A stretch of DNA of 64,000 nucleotides from Zavarzinella formosa DSM 19928 (GTDB lineage Bacteria > Planctomycetota > Planctomycetia > Gemmatales > Gemmataceae): NCBI RefSeq assembly GCF_000255705.1, contig NZ_JH636439.1:1655286-1719285 (forward strand), in the 5' to 3' direction. Positions 8,024 to 16,062 of this stretch are shown here, in pieces. The notes below the pieces were generated by a model, which was not told the DNA's origin, made no database searches, and was given only the letters and a program-made list of their open reading frames with translations. The position numbers were made by a program, and so were the translations under genes. The stretch's first letter is position 1. Every line of letters starts with the position of its first letter.

Positions 8024-8863
8024 TTATTGCGGAACGTCGAACTTGATGGCTCCCCGGTCAAGCGTGCCCGGCTTGACATCGAAGGTCGAGCCTTGGGCGC
8101 CGGCGGCGCCGCCACTGTAGCCGTTATCCTGCCACACGAACATCCGCAGCTTGCCCTTCAGCACCGGGGCGTTCTTGATTTCAAAGTTGCCATCCGCGTC
8201 CGTCACCGCGAAGTACGGGTGGTCGAACACGCGGATGTAGGCTTTCATCCACGGGTGGATGCTGCAAGAAAGTTCAACCGGGAATTTTTCCTTCACCAAC
8301 GGATTGGGAAGGGTGAATGCTCCCCCGGCCGGAATCAGCGGATTGCCTTCTCCGTTCTCGTTGCCGACATACTTGGCGTTGTGCGGAATAATCGACGAAT
8401 TCTTGATGACGAGCTTCTGGCCCTCTTGAGCCACGACGATGTGCGGGATGAACCGGCAACACGGCTGGTCAATTTCCACGGTCGGCTTGACGGGCTTGGC
8501 CATCGCCGGGTTGACGTCCTTCGGGTCGAACGAAGGGAACACCTTCAGCTTCTTGCTCTTCAAGTCGGCCAGTTGGGCGGCGGTCGGTTCGGGGGCGAGC
8601 CAGACAACGACATTTTTGATGCCGCCGTTCTTGGTGTTCACGACCCAATCTTCCGTCAGAAATTCCTTGTCCTTGGCGGCGACTTCCTCATCCTTCGTGG
8701 CCTTGATGGGCGTCCGCTTCGGGGGCGCTCCCTTGGCCTCATCCCATACGATCTTGCCCTTTACCGTCACCCAGTCACCGGCGGGGGCGGTTTTGGTTTC
8801 GTCGGCTTGAACGCCAAACGCGGTGGCCAAGGCCAGGGTCATCAGGCCCCAAATTCGCTTCAT
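8024..8863 (-). CDS. Secreted blue-copper-like protein, paralogue 2
   Basis: A 279-residue protein, signal peptide about 1-20 (ends VQADE). It is a tandem paralogue of the downstream gene with the same layout: VTVKGKIVWDEAKG, KNVVVWLAPEP, PCCRFIPH, IIPHNAKY and CSIHPWM as possible copper ligands (His, then Cys-x2-His-x2-Met), RVFDHPYF, and an ADGNFEIKNAP beta domain, ending in a Gly-Ala-rich stretch. The first mature third contains a Lys/Glu-rich insert. The ATG at 8863 has GGAG about 9 nt upstream. The pair probably arose by local duplication; the hairpin at 7921-7945 separates them. Extracytoplasmic location is clear, function is not. Confidence 0.75.
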   Translation of the reverse strand: MKRIWGLMTLALATAFGVQADETKTAPAGDWVTVKGKIVWDEAKGAPPKRTPIKATKDEEVAAKDKEFLTEDWVVNTKNGGIKNVVVWLAPEPTAAQLADLKSKKLKVFPSFDPKDVNPAMAKPVKPTVEIDQPCCRFIPHIVVAQEGQKLVIKNSSIIPHNAKYVGNENGEGNPLIPAGGAFTLPNPLVKEKFPVELSCSIHPWMKAYIRVFDHPYFAVTDADGNFEIKNAPVLKGKLRMFVWQDNGYSGGAAGAQGSTFDVKPGTLDRGAIKFDVPQ

Positions 8864-8968
8864 TAGTCTGCTCCGAAACAAAAAGTGAGAGAGAGTTTGA
8901 ACAGGCGGTTAGGTGGGAACACCCCTATTTTCACCTGCCAGTCCCGAGTTTTCAACCGTGATTCGCCA

Positions 8969-9739
8969 TCATCCGCGCAAAATGGCCAATGTTTCCGCAT
9001 GAACCTTCCCGTTGGTGCCCACGCAATCGGGGCGTTCGAGATCGTTCCCGCCGGACCAATCGCTGAAAGCGCCGCCGGCTTCCTCGACGATGATCTTCAG
9101 CGCGGCGATGTCCCAAATGTGGACGCCGTGATCGACCATCAAATCGCATGATCCCTGGGCCACCAGCATGAACCCGTAATAGTCGCCGAAGCCTCGCGCC
9201 CGGTCCACGGCGTTGAGCAATTTGTGAAACTGGCTGTCTTTCCCGGCTTGTTGAAAGAACCGAAAGCCGGAGTAACAGGCCAGACAATCGGCCAATTTTG
9301 GGATTCCAGACACCCGGATTGGTTGGCCGTCGCAAAACGCCCCGGTTCCCTTGGCGGCTTGATACATGCGGTCGAACACCGGCTCATAGGCGATGCCCGC
9401 GACAATCTCCCCGTTGAATTCCAAGCCCACCAGCGTGGCCCAATGCGGAATCTTGCGGATGAAACAGCGGGTGCCGTCAATCGGGTCGATGATCCAGCGA
9501 TAACCGGTGGTTCCGGGTTCGTTGCCGTATTCTTCGCCGAGAAAACCGTCGCCCGGAAACAGTTTGGCGAGTTGGTCCCGCAAGTGTTTCTCGGCCGATT
9601 TGTCCGCGATGGTCACCGGACTGTCGTCCGGCTTCGTCTCAACGTGCGCGCCTTTGTTGTAATAATCGAGGGCAATTTTCCCGGCCTCGCGGCCAAGTTG
9701 TTGCATCGCCAGATAACGAGGCGTCCATTCGGAATTCAT
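8969..9739 (-). CDS. hisN: Inositol-monophosphatase family phosphatase, probably histidinol-phosphatase
   Basis: A 256-residue Mg-dependent sugar/polyol phosphatase. Metal-binding motifs are complete: TIADK (Asp46), GEEYG (69-70), DPIDGT (85-90) and WDIAALKIIVEEAGG near 210. The segment WIIDPIDGTRCFI with IPHWATLVGL is closer to HisN-type histidinol-phosphatases than to SuhB, which is why that symbol is suggested; other substrates such as inositol phosphate or PAP are possible. The ATG at 9739 has GGAG 11 nt upstream; the ATG at 9748 is only a few bases from the same site. It follows the ROK kinase by 20 bases on the same strand, so the two are probably co-transcribed. Confidence 0.8.
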   Translation of the reverse strand: MNSEWTPRYLAMQQLGREAGKIALDYYNKGAHVETKPDDSPVTIADKSAEKHLRDQLAKLFPGDGFLGEEYGNEPGTTGYRWIIDPIDGTRCFIRKIPHWATLVGLEFNGEIVAGIAYEPVFDRMYQAAKGTGAFCDGQPIRVSGIPKLADCLACYSGFRFFQQAGKDSQFHKLLNAVDRARGFGDYYGFMLVAQGSCDLMVDHGVHIWDIAALKIIVEEAGGAFSDWSGGNDLERPDCVGTNGKVHAETLAILRG

Positions 9740-9759
9740 CGAAAGCATCTCTCCGAAAT

Positions 9760-10719
9760 TCAGGCATTGGCGGCAAAGTTTCTTTGGGCAAAGGCGGCTG
9801 ACCCGGCGATGCCGGCGTCATCCCCCAAGGCCGACATCACGCAACGAACGTTTTCAGTGGAACGGGGCAGGGCATACCGTTGGGCGAACTCCCAAATGCG
9901 CTCCGGGAACTGGACTCCCAGCGCCTTGGTGACCCCGCCGCCGATGACAATCACCTCGGGCGACAGCAAATTCACCACCGTGCCGACGGCCGCCCCGATG
10001 GATCGCGCGGCTTCGTCAATCACCTGAAGCATGATCGGGTCTTGCTTGGCCACATAGTCGGCAATCAGGGAGCTTTTGAAAGTCGTCGGGTCCGTGTTCT
10101 TCCATTCCTTGCGAATGTTTTTCGGGGCGTCGGCGATCAGTTCCTTCGCCCGGACCATCAAATTCCGACGGCCGGCGATGGCCTCCAATTCGGTGCCGCG
10201 TTTCCAGTTGATGATAATGTGGCCAATTTCGCCGGCATGTCCGTTGAACCCGTGAAACAACTTGTTGTCGAGGATCAACCCGCCGCCGACGCCGGTTCCC
10301 GCGAAGATGCCGAAGACATTGGCGGCTCCCTTCGCCGCCCCTTGGGACCATTCGCCGTAGGTTCCCATTCGGACATCGTTGTCGATGATCACCGGCCATT
10401 TCCAATGGGCGGGGAACAACGGTTTGAGATCAAAGTCCCGCCATTTCAGGTTCGGGGCGTAGCGGACGATGGTTGATTGCGGCACGATTTGACCGGGAAC
10501 AGCCAGACCCATTCCGGCGATTTGCTCGCCCGTCACCCCGGCTTCGGCCATCACTTGATCGACGCTTTGCACGATCCGGGCGAAGACCGCCGGGCCGCCT
10601 TCCTCGAAATTGGTGCTGGTCTTGACCTTGCCGATCAGTTTCAAGTCATGATCGAACAGGCCGGCGAGGATTTTGGTCCCCCCCAGATCAACACCGATCC
10701 AGCGTTTGTCATGTGCCAT
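9760..10719 (-). CDS. ROK family sugar kinase (glucokinase-like)
   Basis: A 319-residue ROK kinase. ATP-binding motif 1 is GVDLGGTKILAG (9-20), the phosphate 2 region is FAGTGVGGGLI, and the sugar-binding HGFNGHAGEIGH motif is intact, so hexose phosphorylation is expected. Unusually, the structural zinc motif that normally follows (CxCGxxGCxE) is absent: after EIGH the sequence is IIINWKRGTELEAIAGRR, with none of the three cysteines. Some bacterial ROK proteins lack zinc, so activity is still likely, but substrate assignment by homology is weaker. It starts the two-gene unit with the phosphatase and is divergent from the DUF6263-like gene. Confidence 0.85.
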   Translation of the reverse strand: MAHDKRWIGVDLGGTKILAGLFDHDLKLIGKVKTSTNFEEGGPAVFARIVQSVDQVMAEAGVTGEQIAGMGLAVPGQIVPQSTIVRYAPNLKWRDFDLKPLFPAHWKWPVIIDNDVRMGTYGEWSQGAAKGAANVFGIFAGTGVGGGLILDNKLFHGFNGHAGEIGHIIINWKRGTELEAIAGRRNLMVRAKELIADAPKNIRKEWKNTDPTTFKSSLIADYVAKQDPIMLQVIDEAARSIGAAVGTVVNLLSPEVIVIGGGVTKALGVQFPERIWEFAQRYALPRSTENVRCVMSALGDDAGIAGSAAFAQRNFAANA

Positions 10720-10923
10720 GTGAGTCCGGCGGAAAACCTTGTTGCGTCATCGTTCATCATAGGAGTTTCCTCCCGGCGGGAACGTCCTGAACTTGCAATC
10801 GTCAACTGTCGTAGAACCTGCATGAGTGCGAGCGACGACCCTACCAAATGGCTCGTTGATTCCTACACTCTCCGAACAATCAACTTTGTGTGGGATATCA
10901 CCCGATTCCGGGAGGGTAGTTTC

Positions 10924-12051
10924 GTGTCCATGTTGCGTTTGCTGGCCGCATTTGGCTTGGCCGGTGTGATGATTGCTTCCACGGTGGCTCAAGACAAAAA
11001 AGATCCGCCCAAGGAAGAGGCGAAAAAGGCCGACGTTAAAAAGGATGAGCCGAAGAAGGAAGAGCCAAAGAAGGAAGAACCCAAAAAGGTTGATCCTCCC
11101 AAGGTCGAGCCGAAGAAGGAAGAGCCCAAGGCCGCTCCCGCCGCCGGTGACAACGAACTCGCTTGGAAGTTCACCAAGGATGTTCCCTTCTTCCAAGAAA
11201 TGACCACGAAGACCATCCAGAACATCAAGGTTCAAGGATTGGACGTCGGCCAGAACCAAGAACAAACCTTCTACTTCAAGTTCCTGCCGCAAACGCAAGC
11301 GGGCGACAAGTGGATCGTTCAGCAGACGATCGAAGGCGTGAAGATGAAAATCGACATCGCCGGCAACCCGGTCTCTTACGATTCGACCAACGAAGCCGCC
11401 GCCCCCGGCACCAACACCGCCCTGACGGAATTCTTCAAGGCCCTCAAGGGTTCGCAATTCACCCTGACCATCGCCAAGGATTACACCGTCGAGAAGGTTG
11501 ACGGCCGGGAAGAGTTCGTCAAGAAGCTGATCCAGAGCAACAAGCAACTCGAACAATTGCTCAACAAAATCCTCGGCGAAGAAGCCATGAAGCAAATGGC
11601 CGACCCGACCTTCGGCGTCGTTCCCAAGGAAAAGAAGAAGGTTGGCGACAAGTGGGATCGCAAGGTCAAACTCGGCCTCGGGCCGTTGGGCAGCTACGAA
11701 AACACCTACACCTTCACCTACAAGAAGATCACGGGTGATGTGGCCGAAATCGAAGTGGCCGTGGCCCTCGTGTACACCGCCCCGGCGGCCGACACGACCG
11801 GCGAAACGCTTCCCTTCAAGATCAGGGAAGGCAAGCTGGTTCAGGACACGGACCCCAAAGCCAAGAACGGCGGCACCATCCTGTTCAACACGAAGACCGG
11901 CCGGATCGATAGCTCAGACATCACCGTGAAGTTGACCGGCAACCTGAAGTTGGACATCGCCGGCACCGTGACCGACGTGACCCTGACGCAAGAGCAAGTC
12001 ACGACCGTCAAGACGCAAGACAAGACGTTTGTGCCCGAGCCGAAGAAGTAA
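10924..12051 (+). CDS. Secreted DUF6263-like protein with Lys/Glu/Pro-rich linker
   Basis: A 375-residue protein: signal peptide (about 1-22, ending STVAQ), then about 50 residues of repeated PKKEEP/PKVEPKKEE units, then a 300-residue beta-rich domain (AWKFTKDVPF, KWIVQQTIEGVKM, KVGDKWDRKVKLG, TYTFTYKKITGD, GTILFNTKTGRI) resembling the DUF6263 family. The function of that family is unknown to me. The linker is likely disordered and could bind polyanions or span the periplasm. The GTG at 10924 has GGAGG at 10911-10915 (8-nt spacer); ATG at 10930 is the alternative. Earlier in-frame starts are rejected because they bury the signal peptide. A strong terminator follows. Confidence 0.75.
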   Translation: MSMLRLLAAFGLAGVMIASTVAQDKKDPPKEEAKKADVKKDEPKKEEPKKEEPKKVDPPKVEPKKEEPKAAPAAGDNELAWKFTKDVPFFQEMTTKTIQNIKVQGLDVGQNQEQTFYFKFLPQTQAGDKWIVQQTIEGVKMKIDIAGNPVSYDSTNEAAAPGTNTALTEFFKALKGSQFTLTIAKDYTVEKVDGREEFVKKLIQSNKQLEQLLNKILGEEAMKQMADPTFGVVPKEKKKVGDKWDRKVKLGLGPLGSYENTYTFTYKKITGDVAEIEVAVALVYTAPAADTTGETLPFKIREGKLVQDTDPKAKNGGTILFNTKTGRIDSSDITVKLTGNLKLDIAGTVTDVTLTQEQVTTVKTQDKTFVPEPKK

Positions 12052-12075
12052 GTTTCTTTGCGATCAACTGTTTCT

Positions 12076-12115
12076 AAAAGGCCGCGAGTGATTTGGTTCA
12101 CTGGCGGCCTTTTTT
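12076..12115 (+). terminator. Strong intrinsic terminator
   Basis: Arms AAAAGGCCGC (12076-12085) and GCGGCCTTTT (12104-12113) pair perfectly. After a G-G mismatch the inner arms AGTGA and TCACT pair too, with a 6-nt loop, and the hairpin ends in TTTTTT. It lies 25 bases after the DUF6263-like gene and is the clearest Rho-independent terminator in the window. Confidence 0.9.
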
Positions 12116-12133
12116 CATGATGGAACCAAGACG

Positions 12134-12991
12134 ATGAAAACCGCGATCATCGGGGCAAACGGCCAGCTCGGCCGCGATCTCATTTCACTATTGGACGGGG
12201 AAGTCATCCCTGTTTCCCGCGCCGACGCGGACTTTACCGACCACGCCGCCATGCGGGCGAAACTCACCGAACTGGCTCCCCAAATCGTCATCAATTGCGC
12301 CGCATACAACCTCGTGGACAAAGCCGAGTCGGTCCCCGCCGATGCCTTGGCGGTCAACACGTGGGCGGCGAAAAACCTGGCCGAAGTATGCCGGGATTTG
12401 AAGGCCCGACTGGTTCACTTCAGCACGGATTACGTATTCGGCTTTGATTCCCAACGGGACCGCCCGTTTGGCGAAGACGACCTGCCCGGCCCCGTGTCGA
12501 ACTATGGTCTCAGCAAGCTGGCCGGGGAATACGCCATCCGGGCGGTGTTGCCGGAGGCCCTCATCATCCGAACGTGCGGCCTCTATGGTCGTCACGGCGT
12601 CGGCGGGAAGGGTGGGAACTTCGTGGAAACCATGAAGCGAATCGGCCGGGAACGCGGGGCGGTGAAGGTGGTCAACGACCAACGCTGCACGCCGACTTCC
12701 ACGGTCGATCTCGGCCAGGCGACAGTTCGATTGCTGAAGACATCAGCCAGCGGGATTGTTCACATCACCAACACCGGAAGCTGCACTTGGTTTGAATTCG
12801 CCACGGAGATTTTCCGGCTGACGGGCCTCAGCGTCCAAGTCACGCCCATCACTTCGGCCGAATTCGGCGCCGCCGCCCGCCGCCCGCCTTATAGCGTGTT
12901 GGATACCCGGCGGTATTCGGAATTCACGAATGAGACGATGCCCCGTTGGGAAGACGCTTTGGCTCGCTACACCCAAAGCGGCCAAGAATAA
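12134..12991 (+). CDS. rfbD: dTDP-4-dehydrorhamnose reductase
   Basis: Reduces dTDP-4-dehydrorhamnose to dTDP-L-rhamnose with NAD(P)H, the last step of activated rhamnose synthesis. The 285-residue extended short-chain dehydrogenase has the Rossmann motif GANGQLGRDL (8-17), NCAAYNLVDKAE, STDYVFG, the catalytic YGLSKLAGE (Tyr-x3-Lys) and RTCGLYG. It stands alone: rfbA, rfbB and rfbC are not in the window. It starts 18 bases after the preceding terminator, so its promoter must lie within or upstream of that hairpin, or transcription reads through. Confidence 0.9.
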   Translation: MKTAIIGANGQLGRDLISLLDGEVIPVSRADADFTDHAAMRAKLTELAPQIVINCAAYNLVDKAESVPADALAVNTWAAKNLAEVCRDLKARLVHFSTDYVFGFDSQRDRPFGEDDLPGPVSNYGLSKLAGEYAIRAVLPEALIIRTCGLYGRHGVGGKGGNFVETMKRIGRERGAVKVVNDQRCTPTSTVDLGQATVRLLKTSASGIVHITNTGSCTWFEFATEIFRLTGLSVQVTPITSAEFGAAARRPPYSVLDTRRYSEFTNETMPRWEDALARYTQSGQE

Positions 12992-13077
12992 GACGCCTTC
13001 TTCTGGCCTAGTCACCCGACAAATCATCGCGGAATCTCTCTCTTCTTCTTGACCGCAGCCATCGTGACCAGTAAATT

Positions 13078-13101
13078 TTAATTGAGACGCAATCTCATTA
13101 A
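13078..13101 (+). promoter_or_regulatory. Candidate iron-regulator operator upstream of feo genes
   Basis: An imperfect inverted repeat TTAATTGAGA-cgca-ATCTCATTAA lies 19 bases before the first feoA. Its core TGAGACG-C-AATCTCA has the 7-1-7 geometry and TGA/TCA ends of Fur boxes, but only about half of the Fur consensus positions match. Fur- or DtxR-type control of feo operons is established in other bacteria; binding here is inference. Confidence 0.35.
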
Positions 13102-13119
13102 CTGAATTGCCTGACACAC

Positions 13120-13362
13120 ATGTTTCCCCTTGATTGCCTGCGAGCCGGCGAATCAGCCGACGTGATTGATGTTCACGGCGAAGCCAACTGGGTTTGCCGG
13201 ATGGCGGAACTCGGAATTCGCAGCGGCTCCAGAATTCAAATGCTTCAGGAAGGCACGACTTGCCTCTTGCAAGTCGGGGGATGCAAACTCTGCCTGCGGT
13301 CGGATGCCTCTTCGCAAATCATGGTCGCGCCGGTCGCCAATTCTCACCCGGTTCACTCATGA
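13120..13362 (+). CDS. feoA: FeoA, first copy
   Basis: An 80-residue SH3-like FeoA protein that supports the ferrous iron transporter FeoB at the inner face of the membrane. Recognisable features are the N-terminal LRAGESADVIDVHG, MAELGIRSGSRIQML (the helix-turn conserved as RLxxLGixpGtxI in FeoA) and a C-terminal beta strand. Four cysteines are present, more than usual, including CKLC. It overlaps the second feoA by ATGA. First gene of a four-gene iron uptake operon. Confidence 0.85.
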   Translation: MFPLDCLRAGESADVIDVHGEANWVCRMAELGIRSGSRIQMLQEGTTCLLQVGGCKLCLRSDASSQIMVAPVANSHPVHS

Positions 13363-13589
13363 AAACGCTGGATCAACTTGATCCCGGCACCGGGGGGATT
13401 GTGGAGGCGATTGCCGGCCCGATGGCCCTGCAACAACGATTAATGGAGTTCGGGGTGCTGGAGGGAGAAACCATATCTGTTCTCGCCAAGGCCCCTTTGG
13501 GCGACCCGATTGAAATCCAAATTGGCGGAACCCGCCTGAGCCTTCGCAAAACGGAAGCGGCCGCCATTCGGCTGGCCGAGTCTTCCTGA
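13359..13589 (+). CDS. feoA: FeoA, second copy
   Basis: A 76-residue FeoA starting at the ATG inside ATGA with the first copy's stop, so translation is coupled. It contains IVEAIAGPMALQQRLMEFGVLEGETISV and PLGDPIEIQIGGTRLSLRKTEA segments, a closer match to canonical FeoA than the first copy and with no cysteine. Two FeoA proteins in front of one FeoB are known in several phyla; whether they form a heteromer here is not known. feoB begins 37 bases downstream. Confidence 0.88.
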   Translation: MKTLDQLDPGTGGIVEAIAGPMALQQRLMEFGVLEGETISVLAKAPLGDPIEIQIGGTRLSLRKTEAAAIRLAESS

Positions 13590-13626
13590 GACATTTTCTC
13601 ACCCGCCCGTTCCTCCCGAGTCCCAC

Positions 13627-15852
13627 ATGGGCCTTCCCATCACTATCGCGTTGGTCGGCAATCCAAACACCGGCAAATCGACCTTGTTCAACGCCCTGAC
13701 CGGGCTTAATCAGCGGGTCGGCAATTATTCCGGCGTCACCGTGGAGATGAAGAAGGGGACAATGTCCCTCTCAGCCACGGAATCCCATGAGATCATCGAC
13801 CTTCCGGGAACGTACAGCCTCGCTCCCCGAAGCCTTGACGAAATGGTGTCCGTTGATTTACTCCTCGGGCATTTGAACGATGTCAAACGACCAGATGTCA
13901 TCGTTTCCATCGTCGATGCCAGCAACCTCGAACGGCACTTTTACCTGACGACTCAATTGATGGAACTCGGCCGCCCGGTGGTGGTGGCTGTCAACATGAT
14001 GGATGTGGCCAAAACACAAGGCATCCAGATCGATCTGGCGAAACTTCGGGAGACGACCGGCTTACCGATCATCCCGATTCAGGCGAACCGGAAACAGGGA
14101 TTGGATGAACTCAAAAAGGCCGTCGTTGCGGCGGTGGGTTCTTCGCCGCCGAAACCTGTTTTGTTTCCGTCGTTGTTTGGCGATGAAGTGAAGCGTCTGG
14201 CCGATCTCACCAACAACACAGTTGAGCAATTCCTGATCGCCCGCTGGTTGCTGGATGTCGGCGGCCACACCGAGAAACAACTATCCATCAAGTTCCCTCC
14301 TGAAGTCTCCGTGGCCGTCGGACAAGCCCGTGATCGATTGACGGATGCCAAGTTGGGCGTGCCGGGAGTGGAAGCCCGCACCCGTTATGGTTGGATTCGT
14401 GAGCGCGTCGGCCAAGCCGTCAAACGACCGGCGCAGCGAGTCCGGACGTTCAGCGACCGGCTTGATAGTGTGTTGATCCATCGTGTCTGGGGAACGTTGA
14501 TTTTCTTCGTGTTGATGTTCGCGCTGTTCCAATCGATCTTTGTCGGGGCCGCCCCGTTGATGGATTTGATCAACTCCGGCAAAGACTGGCTCGCCACGAG
14601 ACTTGACAACTTGATGGACCCTGGGCCATTCCGAAGTCTGTTGCGGGACGGCATTCTCAAAGGAGTCGGCGGGGTCTTGGTGTTCCTGCCGCAAATTTTG
14701 ATTCTCTTTGCCGTCGTGGCGATTCTTGAAGATTGTGGCTACATGGCCCGCGCCGCTTTTCTCATGGACAAGATCATGTCCAAGTGTGGCCTCAATGGGA
14801 AATCGTTTATCCCGTTGTTGTCGTCCGTGGCTTGTGCCGTGCCGGGGATCATGGCGACCCGCACTATCGAAAATCGTCGTGATCGATTTGCCACCATTTT
14901 GGTTGCCCCGCTGATGAGTTGTTCGGCCCGGCTGCCGCTTTACTTCTTGCTCATCGGGACCTTCCTGAGCGAACCGTGGTGGCTGCCGGGCGTCGTCTTG
15001 TTCGGCATGTACTTGCTCGGTTTTGTCACAGCCCCGCTGATTGCGCTGCTGTTGAAACGAACCGTCCTTCGCGGTGAAACGCCGGTGTTTGTGATGGAGA
15101 TGCCGAGTTTCAAGATGCCGCAGTTCACAACGGTTCTTCGTCGGATGATCGAGGCCGGATGGGCGTTCGTCTATCGGGCGGGGACGATGATTCTGGCCTC
15201 GATGATCCTGATTTGGGCATTGCTTTACTTCCCCAACAAGATGCCCGATGGCCGCTCTTATGATGTGGCCTTGGATACCTTGAAGACTGATTTGGAGCAG
15301 ATGCCGAAGAATGATGAAAAGGTGGAGCAAACCGAGGAAACCAAGGCCAATGATGAAGCCCGCGAAGCCAAACAAGGAGAAATTGGCTCGCTGGCCGGGG
15401 ATTGGCAACGGCAAAGTTATCTCGGCCGGGCCGGGCTGGCGTTGGAACCAGTTTTCGCTCCGCTGGGATGGGACTGGAAGATCGGGATGGCCGCCCTCGC
15501 CAGTTTCCCGGCCCGCGAAGTCGTGGTGGGAACGCTGGGTATCATTTATAATCAGGGTGAGGTGGATTCCGGGGAGATTAAAGATTCCAAGAACCCCGGC
15601 GACACCCCCTTGGGCAAAACCATCAAGGAAGAATGGAGTGAAAACCCCGTCACCGGCAAATACCGGGTGGCGGTGGCGGTGAGCCTGCTGGTGTTCTTCG
15701 CCCTGTGCTGTCAGTGTGTGTCTACGCTGGCGGTGATCTGGCGGGAAACCAAATCATGGCGTTGGCCGCTGTTCACGTTTGTTTACATGACCACGCTGGC
15801 TTATGCCGGGGCTTTGATCGCTTTCCAAGTTGGCAGACAATTGATCGGATGA
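13627..15852 (+). CDS. feoB: Ferrous iron transporter FeoB
   Basis: A 741-residue inner-membrane Fe(II) transporter. The N-terminal G domain has G1 GNPNTGKST (11-19), G3 DLPGTYSL, and G4 as NMMD where NxxD is expected; a helical GDI-like region follows. The membrane part has two Gate modules, with the conserved SVACAVPGIMATRTIENRRDR and MSCSARLPLYFLL segments, and FPAREVVVGTLGIIYN near the end. An acidic, Lys-rich cytoplasmic loop lies near residues 545-590. Length is normal for FeoB. It is preceded by two feoA genes and followed 18 bases later by a Cys-rich partner. Confidence 0.95.
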   Translation: MGLPITIALVGNPNTGKSTLFNALTGLNQRVGNYSGVTVEMKKGTMSLSATESHEIIDLPGTYSLAPRSLDEMVSVDLLLGHLNDVKRPDVIVSIVDASNLERHFYLTTQLMELGRPVVVAVNMMDVAKTQGIQIDLAKLRETTGLPIIPIQANRKQGLDELKKAVVAAVGSSPPKPVLFPSLFGDEVKRLADLTNNTVEQFLIARWLLDVGGHTEKQLSIKFPPEVSVAVGQARDRLTDAKLGVPGVEARTRYGWIRERVGQAVKRPAQRVRTFSDRLDSVLIHRVWGTLIFFVLMFALFQSIFVGAAPLMDLINSGKDWLATRLDNLMDPGPFRSLLRDGILKGVGGVLVFLPQILILFAVVAILEDCGYMARAAFLMDKIMSKCGLNGKSFIPLLSSVACAVPGIMATRTIENRRDRFATILVAPLMSCSARLPLYFLLIGTFLSEPWWLPGVVLFGMYLLGFVTAPLIALLLKRTVLRGETPVFVMEMPSFKMPQFTTVLRRMIEAGWAFVYRAGTMILASMILIWALLYFPNKMPDGRSYDVALDTLKTDLEQMPKNDEKVEQTEETKANDEAREAKQGEIGSLAGDWQRQSYLGRAGLALEPVFAPLGWDWKIGMAALASFPAREVVVGTLGIIYNQGEVDSGEIKDSKNPGDTPLGKTIKEEWSENPVTGKYRVAVAVSLLVFFALCCQCVSTLAVIWRETKSWRWPLFTFVYMTTLAYAGALIAFQVGRQLIG

Positions 15853-15870
15853 CGTTCCCGGAGGTTTCGG

Positions 15871-16062
15871 ATGGACTGGCAATACCCGCTGACTGTTGCC
15901 CTGATTGCCGTCGCCGGAACAACGGTGCTGTGGCAATTCAGCAAAGTCGTCTACTCAGTGTGGACAGGGAAGGGCTGTGGTTCGGGATGCGGCAAATGCC
16001 ATTCGACTCCTCCGTCAACGGACAAGGGAAGAGTCGGGCTGCCGTTGATCCGCAATGATTAA
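15871..16062 (+). CDS. FeoB-associated Cys-rich membrane protein
   Basis: A 63-residue protein with one membrane helix (about 5-24) followed by KGCGSGCGKCHS, a small cysteine cluster on a short tail. This matches the FeoB-associated Cys-rich family, which commonly lies next to feoB and may take the place of FeoC, possibly handling iron or an Fe-S cluster (role unproven). It is 18 bases after feoB. Its stop overlaps the stop of the convergent PilZ gene by 3 bases. Confidence 0.85.
   Translation: MDWQYPLTVALIAVAGTTVLWQFSKVVYSVWTGKGCGSGCGKCHSTPPSTDKGRVGLPLIRND

Noticed and set aside
10855-10884. GTTGATT...AATCAAC inverted repeat upstream of the DUF6263-like gene
   Set aside because: 7-bp arms with a 16-nt spacer could be an operator but are common by chance; no regulator is nearby.
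14281-15414. A 377-codon open frame on the minus strand inside feoB
   Set aside because: Antisense to well-conserved FeoB membrane segments; the translated protein is polar low-complexity and has no recognisable domain.
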